Below are positions 7,532 to 15,807 of a DNA stretch of 64,000 bases, in pieces (the stretch's first letter is position 1; the number at the start of each line of letters is the position of its first letter). Below the pieces are notes generated by a model. The model did not search any database, was not told the origin of the DNA, and saw only the letters and a program-made list of their open reading frames with translations. Source of the DNA: Chryseobacterium carnipullorum (lineage in GTDB: Bacteria > Bacteroidota > Bacteroidia > Flavobacteriales > Weeksellaceae). The translations under genes were made by a program, and so were the position numbers. The stretch spans positions 124,001-188,000 of the forward strand of contig NZ_FRCD01000010.1 in NCBI RefSeq assembly GCF_900142785.1, read 5' to 3'.

Positions 7532-7536
7532 AATTG

Positions 7537-7605
7537 ATAATCTTAGTGATGACATCATCACACCTAAATCTTTTAACTTCCCTGATATGTGGGAAGTTTT
7601 TTTTA
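7537..7605 (+). ncRNA. Candidate small RNA, about 65 nt, Crp/Fnr-linked unit B
   Basis: It runs from the predicted start to a terminator with stem AACTTCCC/GGGAAGTT (7575-7582/7591-7598) and T8. An internal hairpin GTGATGA-CA-TCATCAC (7546-7561) is perfect. No coding frame fits. The layout and partial sequence match the unit at 4265-4336. Confidence 0.45.
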
Positions 7606-7810
7606 TTAATTCTCCCACCTTTAAAATATATTATTGAAAGAATGACAGTAATATATAGCACGATTTATTATATTACACTATCCTGTTTTTGATGACGGTC
7701 GTGGTAGGATCTCAATGAAAAAATAACCTTGCATACTATTTAAAAAACGGAATAGGGAGACTTGTCATGATCACCACTTAAAATCAAATGATCTGGAAAT
7801 AATCAATAAA

Positions 7811-7840
7811 AAAACCTCTAATTATTTAATTAGAGGTTTT
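7811..7840 (-). terminator. Terminator of tRNA-Cys
   Basis: Perfect 14-bp arms (AAAACCTCTAATTA and complement) right after the tRNA 3' end on the minus strand, followed by a T run. Confidence 0.8.
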
Positions 7841-7843
7841 AAG

Positions 7844-7914
7844 AGGTACCTAGCGGATTCGAACCGCTGTAGATGGTGTTGCAGACCACTGCCTAGCCGC
7901 TCGGCCAAAGTACC
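7844..7914 (-). tRNA. tRNA-Cys (anticodon GCA)
   Basis: 71 nt that fold as a cloverleaf. The acceptor stem pairs GGTACTT with AGGTACC (one G-U). The T arm contains GGTTCGAATCC. The anticodon loop CTGCAAC has GCA at 7882-7880. CCA is not encoded. No integrase or direct repeat is found nearby, so it is not acting as an integration site here. Confidence 0.95.
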
Positions 7915-7972
7915 ATTTTTACCATTTTTGAGGTGTGCAAATATAGCAAAAATTATTAATGAACAAAAATTT

Positions 7973-8479
7973 TTAACTCATTTCTTTCGCTCCAATGCTG
8001 TTAATTTCTTCTTTCGATTGTCTTTCAGTAACATAGTTTTTACCTTTTATGACTCTGGTATCGCTCCAGCTGTCATGCCAACCGTTATTTCCTAAAAAAG
8101 ATAGCGAGTCAAAAGGTACTGCACGTGAAAAGGTACGGGCTATAATCTGTCCGGCGGTAGGTTTATTTCCATCTATACTGATCACTTCAGTTCCGGTAAT
8201 ATATTTGCCAATGGTTTTGCCAAGATAAAATTCCATAAAAAAGAAATATGAAAAGGATATTGTGAGGTACGTTAGAAGCGTGATCAGCTTAAACATAAAA
8301 CTTTGATTGGCACTTTCTGTATCAAATCCCTCTCCATATAATACGGCGTAGCCTACTCCAACAATAAAAAAGAAGACGTAGTAAATGACCTGTATAAAAA
8401 GTCGGTCTAATAATAAGTTAATAAAACGGGTGCCGGATGTGGCTTTGTGTCTGTCGACAATTGCCAGATATTTTCTCAT
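7973..8479 (-). CDS. RDD family membrane protein
   Basis: 168 aa. It has the RDD pattern: an N-terminal Arg in the first helix region (SGTRFINLLLDRLF), with the Asp of that helix, three membrane helices at about residues 22-48, 63-88 and a shorter one, then the conserved motif GKYITGTEVISIDGNKPT and a terminal RTFSRAVPFD segment. RDD proteins are poorly characterised; some have been linked to ion/proton antiport. The gene follows the DUF4403 gene by 23 nt on the same strand and may be cotranscribed. Confidence 0.8.
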   Translation of the reverse strand: MRKYLAIVDRHKATSGTRFINLLLDRLFIQVIYYVFFFIVGVGYAVLYGEGFDTESANQSFMFKLITLLTYLTISFSYFFFMEFYLGKTIGKYITGTEVISIDGNKPTAGQIIARTFSRAVPFDSLSFLGNNGWHDSWSDTRVIKGKNYVTERQSKEEINSIGAKEMS

Positions 8480-8502
8480 GATAAATATTAGTTTTTATTA
8501 AT

Positions 8503-9861
8503 TTAAATTCCGTTGATGATTAGTTTTAAAGTAGCACTCGTTTCAATCACCGCAGTGATTCCTGAGTCGTTGAGAAGAATGCTGCCAGGTTTCAGGTTGT
8601 AGACCCTTCCATTCATTTTTAAACCTTTGTAATATTCTTTATTAAATGCTTCTTCAATACTTTTCTTTGAAGCCAGTTCCAGATCCTGAGTAGGAATTCC
8701 GTATTCATCTTCGATCATTTTCACGATCTTTCCTTTAAAAAGGAGAGTAGCAGTTTTCTGTAAAATATTGGCAGTCCTGAGATTGAACTTGGTGTTGGAG
8801 AGTACGATTTTCTTTTTCGTTTCATCATACACCGGAATTCCTGAAATGAGCGCTTTACCATTTACGTAACCTTCTGTTTCAGCTTCAACGATGACTCTTC
8901 CTTCGGAACCATAAACCCTGATGTCTTTGATTTTTACTTTAGAACCCCTTACATCGTATTCTTTGTTCATGAACATATTTCTCGCAATATTCGTTGCCTC
9001 TGAAAAAGGAACATTGGCGGTGGTTTGCAGGAGAAATTTGTCAGCTAAAACAGGAATGACATTAAAGTTACCGGCTGATTTTACTGTTGCTGATGCTGCA
9101 GGCTTACTTCCAGTAAATGTTTCCGAGTAAATATCCATTCCGATGTTGGTCGTGATTTCATTGCCATAGAATTTCAGTGGAGTGATATTGACGCCTACCG
9201 GGCTTATTTTCAACCAGGTATTGTATTCCTCTGAAATATTAAAAGGCTGCGAAAAAACATTCCATGCCATGACTGCGTACTGTTGGAAATTTAGTTGGGT
9301 ATTCATTTGCTGATCAATCGTTTTGGCAAATTTTCCCTGCTGCTCTTTCAGACTTTTTTCTACCAGAGAAGTAATAGGGATCTGTATTTTGCCATAGTCA
9401 AGAACAGGTTTTGTTACCCATCTGAAGCCGTTAGGCTGCGTATTGGTAGAGATCGTCCAGTTATTGTTGAAACTCACCGTAGTATTAAAAGACATCACCG
9501 TTTCAAAAGTTGTATTCTGATAAGAGTACACTCCCAAAGTACCGATCCCTTTTTCAGCCCAGATTTTTAACGGAACTTCGATCAGAATATTTTGACTGGT
9601 TCCTCCTACCAATCGGATAGGACGGGTTTTCCATACCTTTACCTTGAACTGGTCATTATTGTTATCCGTATACGAATCGTCCTGGAATACCAGATCTTTC
9701 ACTGAAGCATTGATCATATTACTGATCTCCGAAAGCGGAATGGTTACCGGCATTGTAATGGAGGACCTGATCTTTGGAAAATTATAGGCTGGAGTATCAG
9801 CTACAGTCTGGCCGAAAACTACCGCAAAGCTTAATAAAAATAATAATTTGATGGATTTCAA
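8503..9861 (-). CDS. DUF4403 family exported protein
   Basis: 452 aa with a signal peptide (KLLFLLSFAVVFGQ). The rest follows the DUF4403 pattern of Bacteroidetes: an early IPLSEISNMINASVK segment, repeated lipid-binding-like (SYLF/TULIP-like) strands, and a C-terminal beta-rich half ending in a hydrophobic strand. Biochemical role not established. It lies 29 nt after folB and before the RDD gene, all on the minus strand; it may be at the end of the thr-folB transcript. Confidence 0.75.
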   Translation of the reverse strand: MKSIKLLFLLSFAVVFGQTVADTPAYNFPKIRSSITMPVTIPLSEISNMINASVKDLVFQDDSYTDNNNDQFKVKVWKTRPIRLVGGTSQNILIEVPLKIWAEKGIGTLGVYSYQNTTFETVMSFNTTVSFNNNWTISTNTQPNGFRWVTKPVLDYGKIQIPITSLVEKSLKEQQGKFAKTIDQQMNTQLNFQQYAVMAWNVFSQPFNISEEYNTWLKISPVGVNITPLKFYGNEITTNIGMDIYSETFTGSKPAASATVKSAGNFNVIPVLADKFLLQTTANVPFSEATNIARNMFMNKEYDVRGSKVKIKDIRVYGSEGRVIVEAETEGYVNGKALISGIPVYDETKKKIVLSNTKFNLRTANILQKTATLLFKGKIVKMIEDEYGIPTQDLELASKKSIEEAFNKEYYKGLKMNGRVYNLKPGSILLNDSGITAVIETSATLKLIINGI

Positions 9862-9890
9862 TTTCTTTATGTTTTTTGTGAAATAAAAAT

Positions 9891-10262
9891 TTACAGTTCT
9901 CCGGGTTTAAAGCTTCTTTCCAGTTCAATGCTTGCGCCTTTCATTTCACCTTGCATCGGTGGAGAAGTTTTGGTGATCTTCAATTTGATATAGGAAATTT
10001 GCGGAAAATTTTCATGGATTTTCATGGTGATTCTTCCTGCTGCATGTTCCAGTAATTTTGATGGTATTGCCATTTCCTCATGAATGATCCCGTTGATATC
10101 CGCATAGCTAATGGTATCATTCAGATCGTCCGTTTCGGCAGCTTTCCAAAGATCCGTGTGCAGTTCCGCATTTACAATATAATAGGTACCGATGATATTT
10201 TCTTCGGGAAGGACACCGTGGTAGGCATATATTTTTACATCTTCAAGAAAGATCTTGCTCAT
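9891..10262 (-). CDS. folB: Dihydroneopterin aldolase
   Basis: 123 aa, full length. FolB cleaves 7,8-dihydroneopterin to 6-hydroxymethyl-dihydropterin in folate synthesis. Motifs: YAYHGVLPEEN near residues 12-22 with the substrate-binding Glu, a pterin-contacting LEHAAGRI segment near 70, and the catalytic Lys in KITKTSPP near residue 100. Its ATG overlaps the thrC stop by 4 nt, so translation is probably coupled to the threonine operon. folK, the next enzyme in the pathway, is elsewhere in this window (55.2 kb). Confidence 0.92.
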   Translation of the reverse strand: MSKIFLEDVKIYAYHGVLPEENIIGTYYIVNAELHTDLWKAAETDDLNDTISYADINGIIHEEMAIPSKLLEHAAGRITMKIHENFPQISYIKLKITKTSPPMQGEMKGASIELERSFKPGEL

Positions 10263-11572
10263 TGTTCCTGGTTTTGATTCAGCAAAAATCGTTTTAATTC
10301 TTCAAAATCTGCAGGAATTTCTACAGTTTTTTTCTCCTTTTTCATCAGATTATTCAATGCTTCCGGAATCCCAATCTTAATATTGGCTGCTTTTTCTACT
10401 GCTTCAGGGAATTTTACCGGATGTGCTGTTCCCAGTATAAATCCTTTTTTACCCGGATTTTCATTCAGATATTTTTCTAGAGAAGCAAAAGCAACAGCAC
10501 TGTGAGGATCCAGAATATATCCGTATTTCTCATGAACTTTTTTGATTGTTTGCAGGGTAGATTCATCATCTATTGAATAGCCGGTGATCATATTGTTAAG
10601 CGTATCAAACTGATGTCCGAAAAGTTCCATTATTCTCGTAAAATTGCTTGGATCACCAACATCCATAGCGTTGGATAAAGTGGCTGAGGCTTTCTTAGGT
10701 TGGTATTGATTGGTTTTTAAATAGTCAGGAACGACATCATTTTCATTGCAGGCAGCAATAAAGTGGTCTGCAGGAAGTCCACGGAAATAAGTCAGAAACC
10801 CGGCACAGATATTCCCGAAATTTCCGCTTGGAACGCAGATGACAGGATCTGTACTCTCTTTTTGTTGCCATTGTTTTAAAGCTAATAGATAATAAATCTG
10901 TTGAGGAAGCCATCTCGCGACATTAATAGAATTGGCAGAAGTTAAAAACAGTTCCGCATTAATACTTTCATCCGAAAAAGCTTGTTTTACCATCTTCTGA
11001 CAGTCATCAAAATTTCCTTTAACCTCCAGCGCAGTAATATTTCCACCCAAGGCTGTAAGTTGCTTTTCCTGAACCGGGCTTACTCTGTTTTTGGGATAAA
11101 GAATAACAACATTAATTCCGGGAATGTTATAGAAACCATGAGCAACAGCTCCGCCCGTGTCACCGGAAGTAGCGACAAGAACGGTTACTTTTTTATCCTG
11201 ATCTTGCAGAAAATAAGACAGGCATCTGCTCATAAACCGGGCGCCCACGTCTTTGAAAGCCAATGTAGGTCCATGAAAGAGTTCCAAGATAGATATCTGC
11301 TCACTGATTTTTTTTAAAGGAATTGTAAAACTAACCGTTTCTGCTGCAATTGTCTTTAAGACTTCCGCCGGAATTTCATCGCCTGTAAAATCTTTCATAC
11401 ATCTGAAAGCAATTTCTTCATCAGAATACAAATGAAGATGCTTAATGAAATGTTCATCAAAATGAGGAATCGTTTCCGGGAAGAACAGTCCTTTCTGACT
11501 ACCCTGGCTTTTTATACTGGCTGTTTTGAAATCAACCGTTTCCTGCTTATCTTTTAAGTTATAATAATTCAT
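10259..11572 (-). CDS. thrC: Threonine synthase
   Basis: 437 aa from the ATG at 11572, which starts MNYYNLKDK as in the family and sits 10 nt past the thrB stop. A longer in-frame start (11605) would overlap thrB and adds only a low-complexity tail. The PLP-dependent enzyme converts O-phosphohomoserine to threonine. The PLP Lys is in LAFKDVGARF near residue 103. The phosphate-binding loop region is SGDTGGAVAHG, and a second glycine-rich motif is PSGNFGNICAG. Third gene of thrA-thrB-thrC. Confidence 0.95.
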   Translation of the reverse strand: MNYYNLKDKQETVDFKTASIKSQGSQKGLFFPETIPHFDEHFIKHLHLYSDEEIAFRCMKDFTGDEIPAEVLKTIAAETVSFTIPLKKISEQISILELFHGPTLAFKDVGARFMSRCLSYFLQDQDKKVTVLVATSGDTGGAVAHGFYNIPGINVVILYPKNRVSPVQEKQLTALGGNITALEVKGNFDDCQKMVKQAFSDESINAELFLTSANSINVARWLPQQIYYLLALKQWQQKESTDPVICVPSGNFGNICAGFLTYFRGLPADHFIAACNENDVVPDYLKTNQYQPKKASATLSNAMDVGDPSNFTRIMELFGHQFDTLNNMITGYSIDDESTLQTIKKVHEKYGYILDPHSAVAFASLEKYLNENPGKKGFILGTAHPVKFPEAVEKAANIKIGIPEALNNLMKKEKKTVEIPADFEELKRFLLNQNQEQ

Positions 11573-11582
11573 GTTGTTTAAT

Positions 11583-12509
11583 TTATTGTTCTTCAACGAT
11601 TTCAATCCCTGCCGGATTTATTTTAGAGACATATACAAAACTCTCGATCTCAATCTCATCATACACCGATTTCATCAGCCGGGCAATATGTTCAGCCGTT
11701 TCTTTTTTTTCCGCCAGCATGAAAATTGAAGGTCCCGAACCAGAAATTCCGCCTCCCAGGGCACCAGCTTCCAAACTTTTCATTTTGACCTCGTCAAATT
11801 TAGGAATCAGGATGCTTCTTATGGGTTCTATAATGACATCATTAAGGCTTCTTCCAATTAAAGGAATATCATTTTTAAGAATTCCTGCCACTAATCCCGC
11901 AATATTTCCCCACTGTTCTACCGCATCTTTCAGAAGAACATTTTTCTTTAAAATCTGACGGGCATCGGAAGTTTTTACCTCCACTTGCGGATGTACGGCA
12001 ACGACAAACAGATCCGGTGTACTCAAAGGAATAATGTCAATAGGAGAGGAGGATTTCACTAATGTAATGCCGCCATAAATACAAGGGGCAATATTATCTG
12101 CATGGCGCACTCCTGAAGCAAGTTCTTCCCCGAACATCGCAAAGTGGATCATTTCTTCATCAGACAGACTATTTCCTAATAAAACATTAGCCCCAAAGGC
12201 AGCTCCGGCGGCACTTGCCGCACTGGAGCCGAGCCCGCTGCCCGGTTTTATATGCTTGCGGATCGTTACTTCAAAACCTTGGGTCAGTTGAAAATGTTTC
12301 TGGATGTTTTGGAGCACTACACCGGCTACATTTTGAGAAGGATCTTCCGGAAGCCCGAAATGATCTTCATGTTTAATAATGATTTCGGGAGTGTCCAGTA
12401 ATTTCAGTTCCATTTCATCATGAGGCTCATGAATTGCCATTCCCAGAATGTCAAATCCGCAAACCAGATTGGCGACGGTAGCGGGAACTTTTATTTTTAT
12501 TTTTTTCAT
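11583..12509 (-). CDS. thrB: Homoserine kinase
   Basis: 308 aa from the ATG at 12509 (MKKIKIKVPAT), 10 nt after the thrA stop. An earlier in-frame ATG at 12554 would overlap thrA. GHMP kinase fold: the ATP-binding loop is PGSGLGSSAASAAGAA near residues 86-101 and the C-terminal glycine loop is GALGGGISGSGPS. It phosphorylates homoserine for ThrC. Cytoplasmic; second gene of the thr operon. Confidence 0.95.
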   Translation of the reverse strand: MKKIKIKVPATVANLVCGFDILGMAIHEPHDEMELKLLDTPEIIIKHEDHFGLPEDPSQNVAGVVLQNIQKHFQLTQGFEVTIRKHIKPGSGLGSSAASAAGAAFGANVLLGNSLSDEEMIHFAMFGEELASGVRHADNIAPCIYGGITLVKSSSPIDIIPLSTPDLFVVAVHPQVEVKTSDARQILKKNVLLKDAVEQWGNIAGLVAGILKNDIPLIGRSLNDVIIEPIRSILIPKFDEVKMKSLEAGALGGGISGSGPSIFMLAEKKETAEHIARLMKSVYDEIEIESFVYVSKINPAGIEIVEEQ

Positions 12510-12519
12510 ACTATTTATT

Positions 12520-14970
12520 TTAAACGGATCGTATAATATCTGCAAAAACACCACTGGCAGTTACTTCTGCTCCGGCACCGGCACCTTTCACCACAAGAGG
12601 CTGTTCAGAATACCTTAAAGTTTTAAAGATGACAATATTATCTTTACCATAAAGATGGTACAAATCGCTATCCGGAGATGCGTGTTGAAGTCCGACTTTG
12701 GCTTTTCCGTCTTTGAAACCGGCAGTGTATTTTAAAATGTTACCTTCTTTTTGAGCAGCATTCAGTAAACTTTTGAAATGATCCTCATATTCAGTAAGCT
12801 TGTTGTAAAAGTCTTCCACACTTCCCTGAAGACATTCTTCAGGAAGAAAACTTTCATTTTCAATATCTTCAAACTGAAGTGCATATCCAGCTTCCCGTGC
12901 TAAAATTAAAATCTTTCGTGCTACATCGGTTCCTGTAAGATCCAATCGTGGATCCGGTTCTGTATAACCTTCCTTCTGAGCCTGGGCTACGACTTCTGAA
13001 AAGGTTCTGCTGCCATCATAATGATTAAAAACAAAATTTAAGGTTCCGCTTAGTACTGCCTGGATCGAAGTGATTTTGTCCCCGCTTTTCATTAAATCAT
13101 TAATGGTTCCAATCACGGGAAGTCCGGCGCCCACATTGGTTTCAAAGTGAAAATTACAATTATGATTCCGGGCCGTATTTTTTAAATTTTTGTAGTGTTC
13201 AAAATCTGATGAGGCTGCAATTTTATTACAAGCCACGATATTGACACTTCTTTTTAATAGATCCTCATAAACCTCCGGCACCGATGAACTTGCAGTGACA
13301 TCAACAAATACTGAATTCCGAAGATTTCTGGAGATAATCTCATTTGCAAATCCATGAAGTGATGCTTGAATTCCTTTCTCACTCCAGTTGCTGAACTCAC
13401 TTTCAGAAATTTCTTTCTCTGAAAAAAACATTTTCTGGCTGTTGGAAATCCCTACAATTCTTAAATTGACCAAATGATTTTCCTGCAGGTAAGCATTCTG
13501 TTCATAGATCTGCTGAACCAGTTTTGACCCTACATTTCCTGTTCCGCAGAGATACAGATGGACCTGCTTGATTTCTGATTCAAAAAATTCCTCATGAAGA
13601 ACATTCACCGCTTTTCTGGTGTCTTTTTCCGAAATAACGATACTGATATTTCTTTCCGAAGATCCCTGAGCAATAGCTCTGATGTTAATCCCGTTGTTCC
13701 CCAGACATCCGAACATTTTCGCACAGATCCCGCTTCTGTTTTTCATATTTTCGCCCACCAGTGCCACAATGGATAATCCCGTTTCTACCTTTACCGGAGC
13801 CATTCTGTATAGGTTGATATCATCTTCAAAAGAAGCATTGACAACATTTTCGGCATGAAATACATCTTTTTCATTAACAGCAATCGTAATAGAATGTTCA
13901 GACGAACCTTGAGTGATAAGAATGACATTTATTTTTTCATAGCTTAGACACTGGAAAAGTTTTGCCGAGATTCCGGGAATACCTACCATTCCGCTGCCTT
14001 CCAAAGTTACCAGAGCAATATGACTCATGTTGGAAACTCCTGCCGCAGCCTGTTGCTGTTGGTCTGCTGATCTGTTCAGATGATGGGATACCAAAGTTCC
14101 GGAAGCATCGGGATCAAAAGTATTTTTGATCTTAAGATCAATATTTTTGGCCATTACTGGCTGTATGGATGGAGGATAGAGCACTTTAGCACCAAAATGG
14201 GAAAGTTCCATGGCTTCATGATAAGAAATCTCAGGAATGGGTTTGGCGTTGGATGCCAATCTCGGGTCTGCAGTCATCATACCGCTTACATCGGTCCAGA
14301 TCTGGAGTTCTTCAGCCGAAACAGCTGCTGCAATAATAGCTGCGGTATAATCAGATCCGCCTCTGCCTAATGTTGTCATATTACCATGCTGGTCTTTAGC
14401 AATAAAACCGGGTGCCACTATAATCTGATTTTGATGACTGGTAATATAATTTTTCAAATTTTCTTCAGTGGTATCAAAATCTACTTTTGCATTGGCAAAA
14501 TTGCTGTCAGTTCTGATCAGTTCAGCAGCATTCATCCATATAGCGTCTAATCCTTCATATTGAAATCTGGCGGCGATTATGTTTGAAGAAAGAAATTCCC
14601 CATATGAAGTAATCCTGTCCCTGATTTTATCTGTAAATTCACCTAATACAAAGATTCCGTTGTAGATATCTTCCATATCATTGAAATGTTTTTTAACGAA
14701 GCTCAGCCATGCACTCTGTTCTAAAACGGGGAGCAGTTCTTTGACGAGATCCAGGTGTTTGTCTTCAAGATCTTTGATGAGCGGAAGATAATTTTCATCT
14801 TTAGCAGAAGCATACTCTGCCGCTTTTATCAGGTTGTCCGTAACTCCGTGAAGAGCTGAAACTACTACTACAATTCTGTTGTGCAAAGATTCTTTTTTGA
14901 TCATATTTTCTGCCAGAAGAATATTCCGGGCGTTGGCGACTGATGTACCGCCGAATTTTAAGATTTTCAT
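12520..14970 (-). CDS. thrA: Bifunctional aspartokinase / homoserine dehydrogenase
   Basis: 816 aa, the normal length for the fused enzyme. Aspartokinase occupies about 1-290 (KFGGTSV at 4-10, GRGGSDYTAA near 203). Two ACT regulatory domains follow at about 310-455, each with a QGSSE-type motif (ITQGSSEHS, IAQGSSERN). Homoserine dehydrogenase is at about 465-816 (GTGNVGSKLV Rossmann loop, then DVTASSSVPEVY, and the catalytic Lys region around NKIAAS). It catalyses the first and third steps from aspartate to threonine and is typically inhibited by threonine through the ACT domains. Transcription is probably attenuated by the leader at 15063-15170. Confidence 0.96.
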   Translation of the reverse strand: MKILKFGGTSVANARNILLAENMIKKESLHNRIVVVVSALHGVTDNLIKAAEYASAKDENYLPLIKDLEDKHLDLVKELLPVLEQSAWLSFVKKHFNDMEDIYNGIFVLGEFTDKIRDRITSYGEFLSSNIIAARFQYEGLDAIWMNAAELIRTDSNFANAKVDFDTTEENLKNYITSHQNQIIVAPGFIAKDQHGNMTTLGRGGSDYTAAIIAAAVSAEELQIWTDVSGMMTADPRLASNAKPIPEISYHEAMELSHFGAKVLYPPSIQPVMAKNIDLKIKNTFDPDASGTLVSHHLNRSADQQQQAAAGVSNMSHIALVTLEGSGMVGIPGISAKLFQCLSYEKINVILITQGSSEHSITIAVNEKDVFHAENVVNASFEDDINLYRMAPVKVETGLSIVALVGENMKNRSGICAKMFGCLGNNGINIRAIAQGSSERNISIVISEKDTRKAVNVLHEEFFESEIKQVHLYLCGTGNVGSKLVQQIYEQNAYLQENHLVNLRIVGISNSQKMFFSEKEISESEFSNWSEKGIQASLHGFANEIISRNLRNSVFVDVTASSSVPEVYEDLLKRSVNIVACNKIAASSDFEHYKNLKNTARNHNCNFHFETNVGAGLPVIGTINDLMKSGDKITSIQAVLSGTLNFVFNHYDGSRTFSEVVAQAQKEGYTEPDPRLDLTGTDVARKILILAREAGYALQFEDIENESFLPEECLQGSVEDFYNKLTEYEDHFKSLLNAAQKEGNILKYTAGFKDGKAKVGLQHASPDSDLYHLYGKDNIVIFKTLRYSEQPLVVKGAGAGAEVTASGVFADIIRSV

Positions 14971-15014
14971 CCAATAGGTATTTGAGGTTGAGGTAAACGA
15001 AATAATGACTCTTT

Positions 15015-15071
15015 AAAAAAAAGAGTACGGGCGTAGGAAATGATATGTGAAAATGTACCCCGCTAAGGGGT
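15015..15071 (-). promoter_or_regulatory. Threonine attenuator (terminator and competing hairpin)
   Basis: On the minus strand GCGGGGTA (15063-15056) can pair with TACGCCCGT (15035-15027, one bulge), and a T8 run follows at 15022-15015. This looks like an intrinsic terminator 45 nt before thrA. The same GGGGT strand can instead pair with ACCCC in the last leader codons (15071-15057), around the leader stop codon. The two hairpins exclude each other, as an attenuator needs. Which state forms when threonine is low cannot be settled by eye. Confidence 0.6.
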
Positions 15072-15170
15072 AGTTGTTGTAGTTGTAATCGTTGATGTAG
15101 AAACAGAAGATAGCCCCGAAATAAGTAATTCCGGTAGAGAAATGGCTGATATGTTTCTTAGAAAGTTCAT
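15063..15170 (-). CDS. thrL: thr operon leader peptide
   Basis: 35-aa frame from the ATG at 15170 to a TAG at 15065-15063. Its C-terminus is STSTITTTTTTP: eight of the residues from 25 to 34 are Thr, with Ile and Ser, just like the threonine leader of enterobacteria in principle. It sits directly before the attenuator and thrA. A ribosome stalling at these Thr codons would sense charged tRNA-Thr. A longer frame overlapping it in another register has no such bias and is rejected. Confidence 0.78.
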   Translation of the reverse strand: MNFLRNISAISLPELLISGLSSVSTSTITTTTTTP

Positions 15171-15181
15171 TCTTTACGAGA

Positions 15182-15211
15182 CAAATGTACAAATTATTTT
15201 GAGACAGCAAA
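15182..15211 (-). promoter_or_regulatory. Promoter of the thr operon
   Basis: TTTG (15211-15208), 18 nt, then TACATTTG (15189-15182): a full match to the Bacteroidetes consensus TTTG-N17-19-TAnnTTTG. Transcription should start around 15176, leaving only about 6 nt before the leader ATG. Confidence 0.75.
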
Positions 15212-15259
15212 ATAATTTTGGTGGATGTTCTGATGTTTTTAATTCATTACTGAGAGAGA

Positions 15260-15267
15260 TAATTTTG
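15260..15267 (+). promoter_or_regulatory. -7 box upstream of the double-glycine peptide genes
   Basis: TAATTTTG matches TAnnTTTG about 65 nt before the first peptide's ATG. No good -33 box is visible. Confidence 0.4.
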
Positions 15268-15331
15268 CTGAAAGTTTTATTTTGTCTGGTAAAACATCTA
15301 TATTTAAGTACTAAACCAAAATAAAATTAGT

Positions 15332-15502
15332 ATGAAAAATTTAAAAAAGCTTTCCAGAGAAGAGAAAAGTAAGATTAATGGTGGATTTACAGAGTTTCAG
15401 ATTGAAACATGCGGTGGAGCAGCCTATGTGTGTTTCCGTGGCGGCGGCGCCTGGGGTTGCTGGAGAAAACCTGGTGGTACCTGCTATGCTCCAATGGTGT
15501 AA
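15332..15502 (+). CDS. Double-glycine leader peptide, bacteriocin-like (peptide 1)
   Basis: 56 aa. The first 18 residues, MKNLKKLSREEKSKINGG, form a double-glycine leader of the type cut by C39 peptidase transporters. The predicted 38-residue core is rich in Gly, Cys, Trp and aromatic residues, with four Cys. Such peptides are common in Chryseobacterium and usually labelled bacteriocin-like; activity is rarely shown. A similar gene follows 62 nt downstream. No transporter, modification enzyme or immunity gene is adjacent, so export would depend on a system encoded elsewhere. Confidence 0.75.
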   Translation: MKNLKKLSREEKSKINGGFTEFQIETCGGAAYVCFRGGGAWGCWRKPGGTCYAPMV

Positions 15503-15564
15503 TTAATGATGCTTGCATCTTTTTCATGAACTGTCATCTTATTGATAAGCTAAAACAAATTACT

Positions 15565-15759
15565 ATGAAAAATCTGAGAAAATTAAACAGAGAAAATCTA
15601 AAATCGGTTAATGGAGGAAGCGCCTGTTTTGAAAACTGTCCTTCCGGACCTTATGGACCAGGACCGGATTACCCAAAATCATGTGATGATTTTAACGCTT
15701 TACCGGAGTGCTGTAAATTACGGGTAAAGGTAGATTATTTATGTTTTGGACCATTTTAA
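15565..15759 (+). CDS. Double-glycine leader peptide, bacteriocin-like (peptide 2)
   Basis: 64 aa from the ATG at 15565, chosen because the leader MKNLRKLNRENLKSVNGG closely matches that of peptide 1; the longer in-frame start at 15409 lies inside peptide 1. The core of 46 residues after GG is unrelated to core 1: Pro/Gly-rich with six Cys, including a CC pair, ending in an aromatic tail. Same leader with different core is the usual pattern for secreted peptide families sharing one exporter. Followed at once by a strong terminator. Confidence 0.75.
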   Translation: MKNLRKLNRENLKSVNGGSACFENCPSGPYGPGPDYPKSCDDFNALPECCKLRVKVDYLCFGPF

Positions 15760-15760
15760 A

Positions 15761-15795
15761 AAAATAAGCACTGTGAAAACAGTGCTTATTTTTTA
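15761..15795. terminator. Bidirectional terminator
   Basis: Perfect 14-bp arms AAAATAAGCACTGT and complement around a GAAA loop, with T-rich tails on both strands. It ends the peptide genes (+) and the 15808 gene (-). Confidence 0.9.
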
Positions 15796-15807
15796 CTTTT
15801 AGATTAA

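Noticed and set aside
7811..7914. tRNA-Cys as an integration site
   Set aside because: No integrase, no repeated tRNA 3' end and no foreign block were seen.
15013..15210. 65-codon frame upstream of thrA
   Set aside because: It is in another register over the leader peptide and attenuator, without Thr bias or a sensible product.
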